A stretch of 64,000 nt of DNA from Buxus sempervirens (GCA_947561395.2 OX387185.1:46820602-46884601); one strand, 5' to 3'. Shown: positions 12,230-24,723, counted from the first letter of the stretch. The notes: a model not told the origin generated them from the letters alone. Made by a program: numbers and translations.

Positions 12230-15190
12230 ATGGATATGATGAGGTTCAGGAGGCAGATTTCTCCAACTGGCTCCAGGGATCCGGGGAATGATGGGGTCTC
12301 TCGAGTTACGGAGAGGAAATCTGGACTCAATACGGTGACATTTATGGTGACTCTGGCGGGTTGTTTGATGATTTTGCCTCTTTTGGTCACAATCTCTGCG
12401 ATCTACCGAAACCATCCACCGGATCGAACGGGAGGGTTTGCAGAAGCAAGAGTATTTTCAGTAAAAGCTGAGAAAGGTACTTAATTTTTTGTTTGACCCA
12501 AGTTCTAAACCTTGGGATTTGCTATCGGTTTCTTCGGTGAATTGAGTTTTGTGTGTTTTTGTGTTTTATGGTTGTTTGTTTATTTGTGTTGCTGGGATTA
12601 GTCGTCCGCTGAGTGATTTTTTAGTTGTTTTATGAATTTTCTGTTTTGGGAGTTTCCATTGCCTTTTATGTGAAGTTTGTTTTCCTCAGCCATCCAAGCC
12701 ATTCATTGTTCATTTCAATTGATTATTAATCCTGTACGCACTGATCCGTCATCTTGAAGGTGCTTTGTGGCCTGAATTCTATGTTTTTCAACAATGCAAA
12801 TGGTTTTCATAATTATTCAGACATCTCAAAATTTGAAGTAGACACTTTTCTTTCTTTAACAATTTTTTTTTTTTTGGGAAATAAATTTTGACACTAGTTC
12901 AAATTTTGCCAATCTTTTTCTTTTGTTATTTCTATTAGTGATTAGGCTGACGGGAGTAGCCAACTGTGTGTTCAATGTTGCTAATTCTTTATTGTTTTTG
13001 AAATCTTAAGTCAAAACTATTTCATTTGTGAATCTTATTTCACGAAAGGATCAAAATCCAGTTATTTTTCATGGCTATAAATGTTATGGATTTCCCCATT
13101 AAAATGGAAGGGGTTCTGGATCTGTGAAGTGAAAATTCAAGTCTACATTTGCTTTTGTTTTGTATCTATTTTCTTTTCGAAGCTGTTTGTTTTTTATACC
13201 TGCATTCAAATGCGAATAAATGTTATAAATTAATTAAAGATGGATGAATACTTGAATAGGATTTGATAACTTTATCTCAATTATGGGTGCAAAACCAACA
13301 TTTTTTTTGGTTTTGAGACATCTGTTTCAGTTTTGGTTCTGAAAATAATATAAAGAACCAGATCTTTTCAGTTTTTGGATTGAAGACGGGTCTGTAAACA
13401 AGGTTAGCTGAGCTTAGCCTTTTCTACCCGAGAAGAAGAATGAATCATCATTGCAAATTACATTAGTTAGATTTTCCTTTTCCAAGAATTAAAGTAATGT
13501 GTTCTGGGTTCAGGTTTGATGCTTCAATGTAGGATTAATTGTACAAATACATGGGCTAATATCTTATTTGTTAGCCTCCCCCTAACTTTCTCCCTTTCCA
13601 TCTTTTATGTTTAATCTGTATCAATCACGTTATGTTATGTTTGTTTATGCTTGTCCACAACCTGATTTGCCTGTTTTGATGGTATCATCAAGCTTGCTAA
13701 GTTGTAGCCTTTGTTTCCTTTTTCAATTCATAGGTTCAGAGGATGATCTCTCTTATTCTGACTCCTTGCCCAAAGACAAACTACTTGGTGGTCTACTGGC
13801 AACTGGGTTTGATGAAGGATCCTGTTTAAGCAGGTACCAATCAGTCCTATATCGCAAGGCATCATCATTCAAACCTTCTTCATATCTCCTGTCAAAATTA
13901 CGAAGCTATGAAGCACTTCATAAACGTTGTGGACCATATTCTGAATCTTACAACAAAACACTGCAACAGCTCCAATCTGGAAATAACAATGAGCCTGCAG
14001 ATTGTCAATATGTAGTATGGGTACTGTTTAGTGGTTTAGGGAATAGGATACTAACCCTGGCTTCAGCATTCCTCTATGCTCTCCTCACAAACCGGGTCCT
14101 ACTTATTGACCGTGGAACCGATATGGTTGATCTTTTTTGTGAACCATTTCCCAATACATCCTGGCTACTCCCACTGGACTTCCCTCTACTTAATCAGTTC
14201 AACAGTTTTCACCAGAAATCTTCCGAGTCTTACGGGAACATGCTGAGCACCAGTGCCATAAACCATTCAACAACATCACTACCGCCCTTTGTCTATCTCC
14301 ACCTTGGCCATGATTATGGTGATCATGATAAGCTTTTCTTCTGTGAACAAGACCAAACTCTCCTCCAAAGAATTCCTTGGTTGATAATGAAAACAGATAA
14401 CTATTTTGTTCCATCTCTCTTTCTGATACCATCTTTTGAACAAGAACTAAATAACCTATTCCCAGAGAGAGATACTGTTTTCCACCATTTGGGTCGGTAT
14501 CTTTTCCATCCCTCAAACCAAGTATGGGGCCTAATTACCAGGTATTATCAAGCTTACTTGGCTAAAGCTGATGAGAAGGTTGGAATTCAAATCAGAGTAT
14601 TTGATACGGGGACTGGTCCATTCCAGCATGTGTTGGATCAGATTTTAGTGTGTTCCTTGAAGGAGAACTTGCTGCCGGACGTCAATGTTCATGAACCTAT
14701 TGCCAGTCTCTCTAGAAACCAGAGGTCCAAAGCCATCCTGATGACATCTTTAAGCCTTGGCTACTTTGAGAAGATAAGGAACATGTATTGGGAACACCCG
14801 ACAGTGACTGGAGAAGTTGTTGGGGTCTACCAGCCAAGTCATGAAGGGCATCAGCAAACTGAGAAGAAGACACATAACAGGAAGGCATGGGCAGAAATGT
14901 ATCTCCTAAGCCTAACTGATGTATTGGTCACAAGTTCATGGTCGACCTTTGGGTACGTGGCTCAGGGTCTTGGAGGCTTGAAGCCATGGATTCTCTATAA
15001 GCCTGAGAATCGAACAGCCCCTGATCCACCCTGTCGCCGGGCCATGTCTATGGAGCCGTGTTTCCACGCACCTCCTTTTTATGATTGTAAGGCCAAGACT
15101 GGAATTGATACTGGTGCCCTTGTTCCTCATGTGAGGCATTGTGAGGACATGAGTTGGGGTCTTAAGCTGGTTAACCCAAGTATTTTGTAA
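12230..15190 (+). CDS. FUT1: Galactoside 2-alpha-L-fucosyltransferase (xyloglucan fucosyltransferase, GT37)
   Basis: Transfers L-fucose from GDP-fucose to galactose side chains of cell-wall polysaccharide, classically xyloglucan, in the Golgi lumen. Two exons, 12230-12476 and 13734-15190, join at a phase-1 GT-AG intron of 1257 bp to give 567 aa. Residues 1-34 are a basic cytosolic tail, about 35-59 form one membrane anchor (type II Golgi topology), and the rest is luminal stem and catalytic domain. Family signatures are clear: LLGGLLATGFDEGSCLSRYQ after the stem, GLGNRILTLAS at about 182-192, DLFCEPFPNTSWLLPLDFPL, FVPSLFLIPSF, VGIQIRVF (GDP-fucose-binding region) and FGYVAQGLGGLKPW near the C-terminus. 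The ATG at 12230 is chosen because it precedes the anchor; an in-frame ATG at 13607 lies in the intron and would lose the anchor. The closest family member I recognise is xyloglucan FUT1, but other GT37 acceptors (arabinogalactan proteins) cannot be excluded. Confidence 0.93.
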
Positions 15191-17426
15191 TGATTGATTT
15201 TGTTGTAACTGGTAATCGCTATGAGGATTACTTGGAAGTTTAGGTAAATTAGAGATAGATTAGAAGCTTGTGTTGTATATTATTTATATGGTTTTGCAAC
15301 CACTATTTAAGGTATCCACATTTGTTCGACAGTAAACTGTGGTCACAATAAAAATGAGTTGCATCAACTTTCATTTTGATCCCAAAGTCAGTTGGGTTCT
15401 GAAAATACGGTTGCAAATATGAAGTGACATGATGGGTTCAAGTTGTTTTGAGGAGTTAAGCTCTTAAGTTTTTTTTTCAGCAATGAAAGAGGTATGTATT
15501 AATAAAAGAGCTCTGAAAGTACATGAGAGCAGGAATCAGGTCGGTTTAGAGACCTGATTCCATAAAAAAGCTTCAAAAAGACCCCGTATCTGACTATCCA
15601 ACAGCTGAAGACACTTACAAAAAATTCCTCTGTTCAGCATCCCTTCCTTAGCTACACAATCTGAGATCACATTTACTGATCTACACATGTGGCTAACAAA
15701 GAACATAGAAGCAAACCCATAAAAAATATGATGACTAAGACCTGTACCCAACATACCATCATTCGATAACTGCATTATCCTTTCTATGAAGCTCTGGTTC
15801 AACCAATGATTTCTAGTCTACACTTCCTGTAGTCATTTCAGCAACCTGTAAAATCCCAACAATAATTTAGTATTCACTAATTGGAAACTATAAAGCTGCT
15901 AATCAGAATATAAAAGTCCTTTAAATTCAGGAAAGATGGAAGCCTATCAAGCAATGATGAAAAAATTTCCTCAGTGCAAACTCCACCCTATGTTCTTTCT
16001 CTTCAAAAGTTTTGCCATTCCTTTAGCCCCAAATAGCCCATATGTTTCTCCTATTTCTTTTCTTCATCACACAAGAAGATCAGTTCAGCCTAAACCTCCA
16101 ACAGGCTAAGGCTGTCTAGAAATGGGCTAGCAGCCGATTTACCACTCCGGGGGCATTTATGAGGCCTCCTTACACATTATGTAACAATTGAGAATATACC
16201 ATATTTTTTTTTCGGTAAGGTTGAGAATATACCACTCCACTGTATCAAAAGGATCTTATCTAAACATGCTGACCACTAAAAAAAGGCTACCTTTAAAGGA
16301 ACATGTATCCTTCAAATCATATGCTAAAAGAACAAATTCTCCCCTTAAAGTTTAGAGAATCAAAGGAAGACCTTACAAAGAAATACACTCAACCATAAAT
16401 GTAAGATGAGGGTGCAAGAAGTTAATGTTTTAGCCCCACATTTTCATGTTTTTACCTTCCTTTCTTCTCTGTTTTCCCAACTTATATCTCATGGGTGGTT
16501 TTCCCTCTTTATATCATTAATGAATCTATAATTCATCAGTTATCCAAAGATAGAAAAGAAAATTGAAAAACGAAAAAAGAAAAAGGGGAAATAAACTCAA
16601 TTCTCCGACATCCATCTCCTCATCTGGTCCTACCATTCCCTTCTCTCAACCTTATAGACTCCAAAAATGTGAGCAAAACACCACTAGATTTAGTTCTCAA
16701 TCAACCAGTGGTCTTCTTATCACAGAAACCATGTATGAAAAACTTTTACTACTGTGTGAAAATAATTATATCCTATGGTATAATCTATATAACACTGAGT
16801 CCATGGATACTATTTTCTGAATTTCTTCCAATGCAAAATTGCATAGTGCTGTCAGATTCTGCATACGCAAGAAAGATTAAGATAGGTATGAGGCATCAGA
16901 TTCGCATATCAGATTAAGGAAGAATATCAGGGTGTGATCCAAACCTGAGACGGAAAAGCTGAACTGAAAGCCTTGGCTTCAATATTATAATTCTCAAGTC
17001 CTTCAACTTTGTAGATCACTTCATTGCCACCGATCAATAGCAACATTAGCAACTAAAAGAGCCTCGTTGATCTTCCTTGATTTATGATCCTATCAAAAAC
17101 TCAGAATTGTAAATCTTCATAAAGCGAAAAGAATGATACAACATAAAAACGCCACTGTAGAACAGGACAAAAGGAAAATAAAAAAATAAAAAATATATAC
17201 CTAGCTGAAAATTGATAAATGAGCCCTTAGAGCCCATCATCAGAATAAGAATCTGGCTATGACAAATGAATTCACCATCAAGTGGAAATGAATATGAGCT
17301 CAAGCATCAGGACCTCAAAGAACGACATAAGGCAAGAAACAGTCATTACAGACCGAAGAACCACCTCTTGACTGATTCTGACATAAGTTGCCAAAATTCT
17401 GAATAAGTGACTCCATGAAATTGTGG
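15191..17426. other. Convergent intergenic region
   Basis: The fucosyltransferase ends at 15190 and the PPR gene ends at 17427 from the other side, so both 3' untranslated regions lie here. A LINE 3' fragment occupies about 15469-15830. A LINE-tail-like motif, ATATCTCATGGG, occurs near 16484-16495. No other gene is supported; short frames between 16560 and 17300 are AT-rich without similarity I recognise. Confidence 0.5.
15469..15830 (-). mobile_element. LINE 3' fragment (RNase H end plus poly-A tail)
   Basis: Minus-strand translation between 15802 and 15536 contains FVSHMCRSVNVISDCVAKEG, which fits the end of the RNase H domain that closes plant L1 ORF2 (H-x-R-x-x-N-x-x-x-D-x-x-A-K-x-G pattern, with substitutions). 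A T-rich tract at about 15470-15478 is the poly-A tail on the minus strand. The element is severely 5' truncated and not functional. Confidence 0.5.
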
Positions 17427-19361
17427 TCATGATAAACCGCTTACTTTTTGCACTTGATGGTACATATTACTATGGCCCTCTTTCTCTTGTCTCCCGAATA
17501 TAATTGGGATCATCTCAGAGAATGCCTCAAGCTTGCCAAACTTAGCAATATTGTCAAGGAAAAGAGAAACTGCAATTGTAGAAGGAGCAATGTTGTTAGC
17601 AACAATCTCATGGAGCACTTTAATTGCATTCTCTATGTCACCTTCCCGACAACATTCTTGGAGAATAGTATTGTAAGTGACTAAATTTGGATTGAGAGCC
17701 TTCTCCCTCATCCTTCTCAGAATCCTTTCAGCATCTTCCCACTTTCCATTCTTGTAGCATCCACTCAGAATACAGTTATAAGTAACAACATTAGCTTCAA
17801 TGCCATATTTATCCATCTTATTCAGAAAAATTTCAGCTTCCTGAAGCCTACCTGCTTTACACATTCCATCAATAATTATAGTACAAGTTATAACATTCAG
17901 CTTTACTCCCTTGTCAGTCATCACCTGAAACAAATAGACAGCCCCTTCCAGGTCTCTCGCATTACATAAGGCATGAATCAATATGCTATAAGTTACCACA
18001 TTGGGTTGAAGGCCTTGAGCTTCCATATCCCGCAACAGCTCCAGAGCAGCCTCAACCTGCACTGTTCTGGAATTGTCTATCAAGGTGTTATCAGTAACTA
18101 CATCAGGCTTGTACCATTTGCCAGTAATCTCTCGGAAAAGCATTTTGGCTTCCTCCATCTTCCCAATCCTGCAGAACCCATCAATTAATACATTGTATGC
18201 AACAATATCATTTCTAAGCCCTTTCTTTTCCTTGAGTTGGAAGAGACGAACTGCATCCTCTATTCTCTCTTTTTTACATAGTGCATTAATCAATGTATTA
18301 TATATAAAGTCACATGGTTCCAAGCCTTGTTGTGTCATAAGCTCAAATAGCCTCAATGCCTCCTGCAGATGTCCTTGTTTACAAAGTACGTCCATGATCA
18401 CCGTGCATGTCACCATATTTGGACTAATATCACGGCTCACCATGTCATGAAGCATCTCAGTTACCTCTTTCCACCTTCCTTCAGCAGAGAAACCACGAAT
18501 CAAAGCCGTATAAGTCACTACATTAGGAGGGAAACCCTTCTCTGACATTTCATAGAAAAGCTTCTTTGCTTCACCCGGTAACATCGCACTACACAATCTA
18601 TCAACAAGGGCGGTGTATGTTTGTACATTTGGTGTGAGACCACTCTTACACATCATACCAAAAAGCGACTTGGCATCCTGGATCCCACCATCCTTACACA
18701 AACCTGACAAAACTGTATTATACATAGTTCCCTGTGGCTTCACACTTAATTGCAGCATTTCCCTGAACAAGCCCAAGCCCTCTGCCGATCTTCCCAAGCT
18801 ACAAAGTGAAGCAATAACGATTGAAAAGCTCCAATCATCCGGGTTCGGCCCTTTGTCTCGCATTTGTCTGAGCAGCCAAAGAGCTTCGTCTATCCTATTC
18901 TCTTTACAAAAAACCTTAATCATGGTATTATAAGTAACAACTGAAGGTACATAATTACGAGCACGAATTTCGTCGAACAGTTGGCGGGTAAGTTCAGTTT
19001 GACTTGTTTTGCAGTAACAGTTAATCATAATATTGAGCGTTACCAAATCAGGAGGAATTCCAGAACTTTTCATGGAGCTGTACAGAGACACCGTTTCCTC
19101 CAAACGATTAGCTTTAATCAAAGACGATAATACGAGATTACAAGATATAACAGAAGGTTTATAGTTAGTGTCGAGTGCGCGACGGAAGACATCGATAGCT
19201 TCGTCTATCCTTCCGGATTTGCAGTAACTTTTGATAAGACTGTCGGGTGGAATCGAAGGCGAAGAAGCAGAAATTACCAAGCCTCGACGGAGACATCGAA
19301 ACCTGAAAGAAATTCCAATTTCAGAAGCGATGGATTGCGTCGTTGAACTCAGAACTTTCAT
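17427..19361 (-). CDS. P-class pentatricopeptide repeat (PPR) protein, RFL-like
   Basis: An intronless 644-aa protein made almost entirely of tandem PPR motifs of about 35 residues. I count 16 full motifs plus a partial one from about residue 40 to 620, each with the hallmark pattern VVTYNTLI...C...G...EA...F..M...G..P. Such proteins bind organelle transcripts and direct RNA stabilisation, end processing or translation. No E, DYW or SMR domain follows the repeats, so this is the P class. Motif wording resembles the restorer-of-fertility-like group. The N-terminus (MKVLSSTTQSIASEIG followed by Arg-rich sequence) looks like a mitochondrial or plastid presequence. Motif 12 (VVTDNTLIDNSRTVQVEAAL) is one residue short and lacks the usual Tyr and Cys, so it may not contact RNA normally. 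The ATG at 19361 is used; the frame stays open 33 bp further upstream but starts there with TTG. The target RNA cannot be inferred. Confidence 0.92.
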   Translation of the reverse strand: MKVLSSTTQSIASEIGISFRFRCLRRGLVISASSPSIPPDSLIKSYCKSGRIDEAIDVFRRALDTNYKPSVISCNLVLSSLIKANRLEETVSLYSSMKSSGIPPDLVTLNIMINCYCKTSQTELTRQLFDEIRARNYVPSVVTYNTMIKVFCKENRIDEALWLLRQMRDKGPNPDDWSFSIVIASLCSLGRSAEGLGLFREMLQLSVKPQGTMYNTVLSGLCKDGGIQDAKSLFGMMCKSGLTPNVQTYTALVDRLCSAMLPGEAKKLFYEMSEKGFPPNVVTYTALIRGFSAEGRWKEVTEMLHDMVSRDISPNMVTCTVIMDVLCKQGHLQEALRLFELMTQQGLEPCDFIYNTLINALCKKERIEDAVRLFQLKEKKGLRNDIVAYNVLIDGFCRIGKMEEAKMLFREITGKWYKPDVVTDNTLIDNSRTVQVEAALELLRDMEAQGLQPNVVTYSILIHALCNARDLEGAVYLFQVMTDKGVKLNVITCTIIIDGMCKAGRLQEAEIFLNKMDKYGIEANVVTYNCILSGCYKNGKWEDAERILRRMREKALNPNLVTYNTILQECCREGDIENAIKVLHEIVANNIAPSTIAVSLFLDNIAKFGKLEAFSEMIPIIFGRQEKEGHSNMYHQVQKVSGLS

Positions 19362-20631
19362 GCTTCGATACGTGTATGCAAATGAAAAACCCAATCGAAA
19401 TACAAAAAAAGATTAAAAATGAAAAAGAAATGATTCCGTTCATCACCGGAAGAAATACATGCGTTCTTCTAAATCTTATTTCTTAAATCGCCTTTAACTT
19501 GCTCATGTGATGTCACGTGACTTTTGAAACACGTGTCATGTTTCCATTGAGTCCCTGATTTGTTCCCGCCATCGGAACAGTCGTGTAACCTGTATTTCAG
19601 ATGTTCGAGGAAATTCTCCAACCAAAATTCTGTTAATCTAAGCTGTGGAACATCTCTGTCATTCAAACTGTACGTATGTCCGCGTGACCCAATGACATTG
19701 GTTTCGAACATCACGCTAGTTTTCATGGATCAGAAACTGTATTAGTTGAGTTTTTTTTTTTTGGTAAAAGCCAATTTCATGCCATTTCATTGAGATAAAG
19801 CAAAATTACAATAACAAGAGAAATACACAAGAACTTCAGGTAGTTGGCCGAAGCCATTAAGACTAACGGAAATCCGTAGGAAACTCCTTGAAAAGGGGTC
19901 CACATATGCGCGGATTGAAAAACCCTCAAAAATGAAAACCATCTTCGTAACTGAAGAGGAGATTGGAACTAGGGCGTTTATTAGAAACCCGATATTGGCA
20001 ACTGAAGAGGAGATTGGAACTAGGGCGTTTATTAGAAACCCGATATTGGCATTTGGCGGTAACCGAATCCAAAATTAATGAACGGGGAAAGGTAGATGGG
20101 GAAAGGTAGATAGGTCAAAACATCACTATTCTGCTAAAAAAGGGAACTGAACCTTAACCCTAAATCTAGTTCCCTCTTATCTGGAACAATGGGTTTCTGA
20201 TTTCATGATGTCTCTTATGGCAGCATGTGATAAGTAAGGCTTGAATCAAGATTTCACCCAGCGCGGTTTATTAAAGGCTTGCAGCATGCTGCTATTTCCC
20301 TTGGAACAAGCAATTCTCCATCAATCAAGTATTTATCTCCATCACCACTTCGAAAGTGTCATGCACTCAGTACAGGAGTTAATTAGACTTTGAAAATGAT
20401 AACAGTAGAAGGTTTCGATAATTATATATATTTAAAATATTATCTATTTTAATTGTTGCACACTCAAGGATCGTTATGGATACGTCGCCAAGATAATTAT
20501 AGTACAAAGACAGACCCGAAATCAACAAAACCAGTGTCCCCAACAGGAACTTCTCGGTGGAGCTGTTATTATCGATTTGTATGGCTACTGGCTACTGTTT
20601 GCAACCTGAGCGACTGGTTTAATCAGTTCAT
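19362..20631. other. Intergenic region between PPR and prolyl isomerase genes
   Basis: It contains the PPR promoter (next to 19362) and the 3' untranslated region of the isomerase. A T-run at about 19750-19761 followed by a stretch complementary to TCAATGAAATGGCATGAAAT is suggestive of a LINE 3' end on the minus strand, but no coding signature supports it. A 51-bp tandem duplication is listed separately. Confidence 0.45.
19949..20050. repeat. 51-bp tandem duplication
   Basis: Two copies (19949-19999 and 20000-20050), each running from AACTGAAGAGGAGATTGG to GAAACCCGATATTGGC, follow each other without a spacer and appear identical. A recent local duplication. Confidence 0.95.
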
Positions 20632-23600
20632 CTAGTTCTTCCTCCCTTCCGACAGAATGATGTGGTATCCATGTCTGCATCATTCACCACAAAACAACAG
20701 CAATATCAGTGCATACATGGAGTGAAAGGCAACTGAAATTTAAAGAATGATGAATGCATGACGCCACCAGGGTTTAAAAGTATTGATATTGGTATTGGAC
20801 CGAAATGCTATGACATATAGGCTGAAGTCAAGGGATCTTTCATGCACAGATTAGAATTTACCAGTTGTATATCTTGGACAAGTCCAGTCTGAACACATTT
20901 GTGCTACGAACATCCTTAGGCTAGAACTGCCATGGGGACATCCCAGAATAGGGTTGGGACAGGTTCTGATCCAGGTCTTAGGAACAACATCCCAAGACTT
21001 TACTGATAGTACAGATGAAAACTACTTGCTTTTTTACTCACCTAATGGTCAGAAAGGGGTAAGCCAAAATAAGGGGGAGAAAAAAAGAGACACAAGAGAA
21101 GAATAGAAAATACATACGTTGATTTGAATGGTGCGCTAGTAGCTCCAACAGGTGTGCTGAAGGCAACGTCTTGAAAGGGACCTGCCATCTTTCCTCGAGG
21201 AAACCATCCAAGGTCACCACCCTTCTTTCCTGATGGACACTCTGAATATTCTGAAGCAAGCTGAAGAAACAAGAACAGAGAATTAAATATCAAAACATGA
21301 AAATAGGGTAAGCACAACTGAAGATAATATATACTCTCTCTCTCTCTCTCCATCCCTTTTTTTAAGTATTTCCTTTTTTACTTTCCTTCGTGTCTTACTG
21401 GACAAAATTAATGGTCAAACCATCATATTATACATAGTCTTAGAGAATCATGCCCAATCAAATTTCTCCCCCTGTTTACAACCAGCATATCAAGATGAGG
21501 AACCATCTGCAAGTCAACTTAAAACTCAATTACAAACTGAATACAGTCCAAGTAAAATAAGTTTACACCACATCCTATTTTGTGGGTATCAGGCACTAAA
21601 TTGGCGTCCTCAGAAAATCAGGACTTCCCAGAATAATGCAGTATTCTTTATTGGGTTTACAAAACCAGAGATCACACACAATGACTGTGAGTACACTTCG
21701 AAGACTCGTCTTCGAGTAAATGGGTTTATCGAAAATGGTTCTCCTGTCTTAAAATGCTGAAATTTTTCTCTTATTTTTTTATAGAGATATCAAGCTTTGC
21801 TGAGATATGACTGTGAATCACATGAACACATGAGTAAAATTTAAGAGAGTTGAGAACTTGAAAGAATTTAGGCTAGAAAACATACCTTCGCAAATTCAGC
21901 TGGAGGTACCTTGTCTCCATTGCTTAGCCAACCATCTTGTAGTTTCTTGTATGCTTCATTGATCTTTCCTTGCTTCTCACATAAGATATGCCTTGCTGAA
22001 ACATAATTGAAAGCCACAATAAGTGGCTTAGTACTCATGCAATCAAACAAACCAAAAAATAAGATAGCCTAAGTTACCATAATCAAGCTCAACTCCAATG
22101 GCAGTAGTTTGGGAAACCTGGGCCCATCTGGGATTGGGGGCATTTACGGAGATTACAGTGAAGAGACCATGCATGGTTACTCAGGACCTATTGACAAGAG
22201 GCATTCCACTGCACCAGAGTTTTTAGCACTTACCACAGGCATAAAGGAGGCTGTCTCAGAAGGCTTCCAGGACTTACTGGAAGAAGGATACTCTCTCACT
22301 ATTATCTCATGGTTGGGGGGTAGCTAGGACTCCACAAGGACGCTTACTCATTATTTACATTTGGTTACGGCACTTGCCCGTGATTTGACTATCTCATTCA
22401 ACAAGGTGCCTCACTCTACCAACGAGGTAGCAAATGAGTTAGCTGAAATTGGGATCCATAGGCAGATTCTCAGTTTTGGGATTCTGGGGATGAACTCTCT
22501 GTGGTGAGTAACGTGTAATGTAGCCCCTTTTGTTTGATCCTTTTTGGAGTCCCGTAAATGGCTTCCCTCTCTCTTTTTAATATCACTAGTAAACACGGAC
22601 GTGCTTTGCACGTGAGAAGTGTTTACTAAATTAATATATGTAAAAAGCAAAATTATTAAATATATAATTTTAAATATGACTTTTTAAGTGTTTGAATTAT
22701 TTAAACCTCATATTAATACATAAAGGAAATTAGGACATAATAAAATTTATCGATAGAATCTCGTGATTAGCGATTGCAACATTATCTTTTAATATTGACA
22801 TTTATGCATGCCCTATTTTCATCTAATCATCACAATCGCAATGAATTTATCTATAAACTCTTACATGTTCAGAAACCTTTTTCTCTACATATTATTATTT
22901 TCAGAAATTATTAATACAAAAATATTGAGTTTATTTTTAAATAACTCGTTAAGAAATTCTATATTCATAGAGAGAACATTATTTTGTCTCTAGATATAAA
23001 CATATGGCGTTATATCTTTAAAGGTTAAAAATATCCAATCACCAATTAATTAATATCTATAGTTTTATATTTTCTAAAAAGTATTATACTAATATAAATA
23101 TCTGAATCCTTTGAAATTAGGATTTATCTTTTTTTCATATTTTTTATTGATACAATAAAAGGAAAATTTTTATTTATAGTTTAATCCTAATTCTAATTTG
23201 ATCCTAACACGTCATAGTGGAAAAAAAAGGGAAACTGATAAGGTAAAGATAAATTAAAGTGTTTGAAAGGAAAAAACGCTCGGAGATAAGATTTGGAAAT
23301 AACATATGGAAATACTAATCGATAAGTATTTAAAAGGAGAAAACGCTTGGAGAAAATGTCTCGAACATGACATTTAGTAGTGGGGATGCTTTTGATATAG
23401 AAGAGAATAATTTTGAGGGTATTTTTGGAATCTGAAAAGTGGACAAACACTAAGGGGCTTCGTGCTTTTTATAGTAGTAAAGATCGTCTCTTCAAAAAAA
23501 TTGATTTTACTATTAGGTATAAATATAAAAAGATATAGGGCACAAAATAACTGAATTCTTAGGATGCAAGCAAATTGGACGATTTAACTATTATTGTATA

Positions 23601-24723
23601 TGGGTCAAATATTATCCACTAATATTCAACAATCTTGTAATGCAAAAATATGATTGCCAAGCAATCGCCCAAACATAAAAAATTTTCAAGTGCTACTTTA
23701 GCTGCATTAACTAATGGCAAGGCCAAAAAATATCATGCAAGTTACAGGTTATTATTACCAGATCAACACCATGATAAAGGTTTTCAAGCTAAAACAGAAT
23801 TTAAGATCTTGTTCAAATATCAAGCCATTTTGGAATTTTCAAATTTTCAAAATTATCAATTTCAACTAGATATAATATAAAATTTATGAATTTCAGCAAA
23901 ATTTGATGAAAGTTTTCTATTCCAATTATGACCAAGATTAGAACTGACATCAAAACCAAGGATCAGTTGGTGTTATCATTGCCTTATCCCAGCTATATCA
24001 CGTTGCCAAAACTATTCATTCTCCACCATTCCAATCAGTTCACACTCAAAAAGCCATATAAAAATATAAAAAATGTGTCGTCACAATTTTTTAATTCAAC
24101 CATCTTCTAGCCATTACTGAAGAAAGCATATTAAAAGAAATAAGTAAAACAGGAACATGAGAGCGTGCGCACATGTGTGTCTGCCTTTATATATAACTAA
24201 TGAGAAATAATAATAAAATAGTAAATAATAGAGAAAAATACTAGTGCTTGGGTGTTATGCTCTGTTATTAAAAATCTTACAATTAATTCTATTCAATTTG
24301 ACCCAGTATTGATTCAAATCAGTAAAAAATTAGTTTATCTTTCACTCATATTTATAAATCAAATCTTAGAACTGAAGATTTAATAAAATGATTCCAATGA
24401 TTTGACTTTGGATTACTCAAAACCAATATTTCAGATGCTACAATTTAATTAATAGATCCAAGCAACTTCCATTGAGCTCAATGCAAATTGATAAAAATTA
24501 CAACATCCATATTCCAGAAGCAAGAGATCATCATAAGTTTATAAGAAAGTCCTAGTTTTTTAAAGGGAAGGAAAATACCTTTGACATATGTACAAGTACC
24601 AAGCCCGTCTCCTCCCTTCCCAGACTTGCCTTTACCCTTTGCAGTGTTCTCATCAGCTCCACTTCCTGCTTGCTTTCCCTTGCCTTTCCCTCCCGCATCT
24701 TTTGTCTTTGAGTCCTTCCCCAT
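20632..24723 (-). CDS. Parvulin-type peptidyl-prolyl cis-trans isomerase, PIN4/Par14 class
   Basis: Catalyses cis-trans isomerisation of X-Pro peptide bonds. PIN4/Par14 relatives act in the nucleus and nucleolus and bind DNA or pre-ribosomes through a basic N-terminal tail. Four exons on the minus strand: 24723-24579, 21995-21886, 21260-21118 and 20674-20632, 441 nt, 146 aa. Residues 1 to about 44 are a Gly/Lys-rich low-complexity tail (MGKDSKTKDAGGKGKGKQ). The parvulin domain covers about 49-146: ARHILCEKQGKI, FAKLASEYSECPSGKKGGDL, GWFPRGKMAGPFQDVAF and the C-terminal HGYHIILSEGRKN. There is no WW domain, which separates it from PIN1-type enzymes. All introns are GT-AG. The first (21996-24578) is 2.6 kb because of nested transposons. 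A TTTTTAG just before the ATG may be the acceptor of a 5'-UTR intron with a leader near 26050; that part is inference. Confidence 0.93.
22085..23500 (+). mobile_element. LINE 3' fragment (RNase H), interrupted by a Helitron
   Basis: The plus strand at about 22095-22500 translates, with one frame interruption, into an RNase H domain: SLGNPGPSGIGGIYGD, then STAPEFLALTTGIKEA, then KVPHSTNEVANELAEIG. This is the RNase H domain at the end of plant L1 ORF2. The tail continues to 22585, is split by the Helitron at 22586-23483, and resumes as TCGTCTCTTCAAAAAAA at 23484-23500. It lies in intron 1 of the prolyl isomerase gene, antisense to it. Both junctions except the tail are approximate. Confidence 0.75.
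22586..23483 (-). mobile_element. Non-autonomous Helitron, 898 bp
   Basis: On the minus strand the element begins TCTTTACTACTATAAAAAGC at 23483 and ends CTAG at 22589-22586. A hairpin ACGTGC-AAA-GCACGT (22613-22599) lies nine bases before CTAG, as Helitron 3' ends require. The flanking bases are A on the 5' side and T on the 3' side, the A-T insertion rule, with no target-site duplication. The interior is AT-rich without Rep/helicase coding, so the copy depends on an autonomous partner. Confidence 0.85.

Noticed and set aside
13607-13733. ATG at 13607 as the start of the fucosyltransferase
   Set aside because: It lies in the intron. Exon 1 at 12230-12476 joins in phase and supplies the membrane anchor.
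19362-19394. Upstream extension of the PPR frame to 19394
   Set aside because: The codon there is TTG; the first ATG is at 19361 and already gives a basic presequence.
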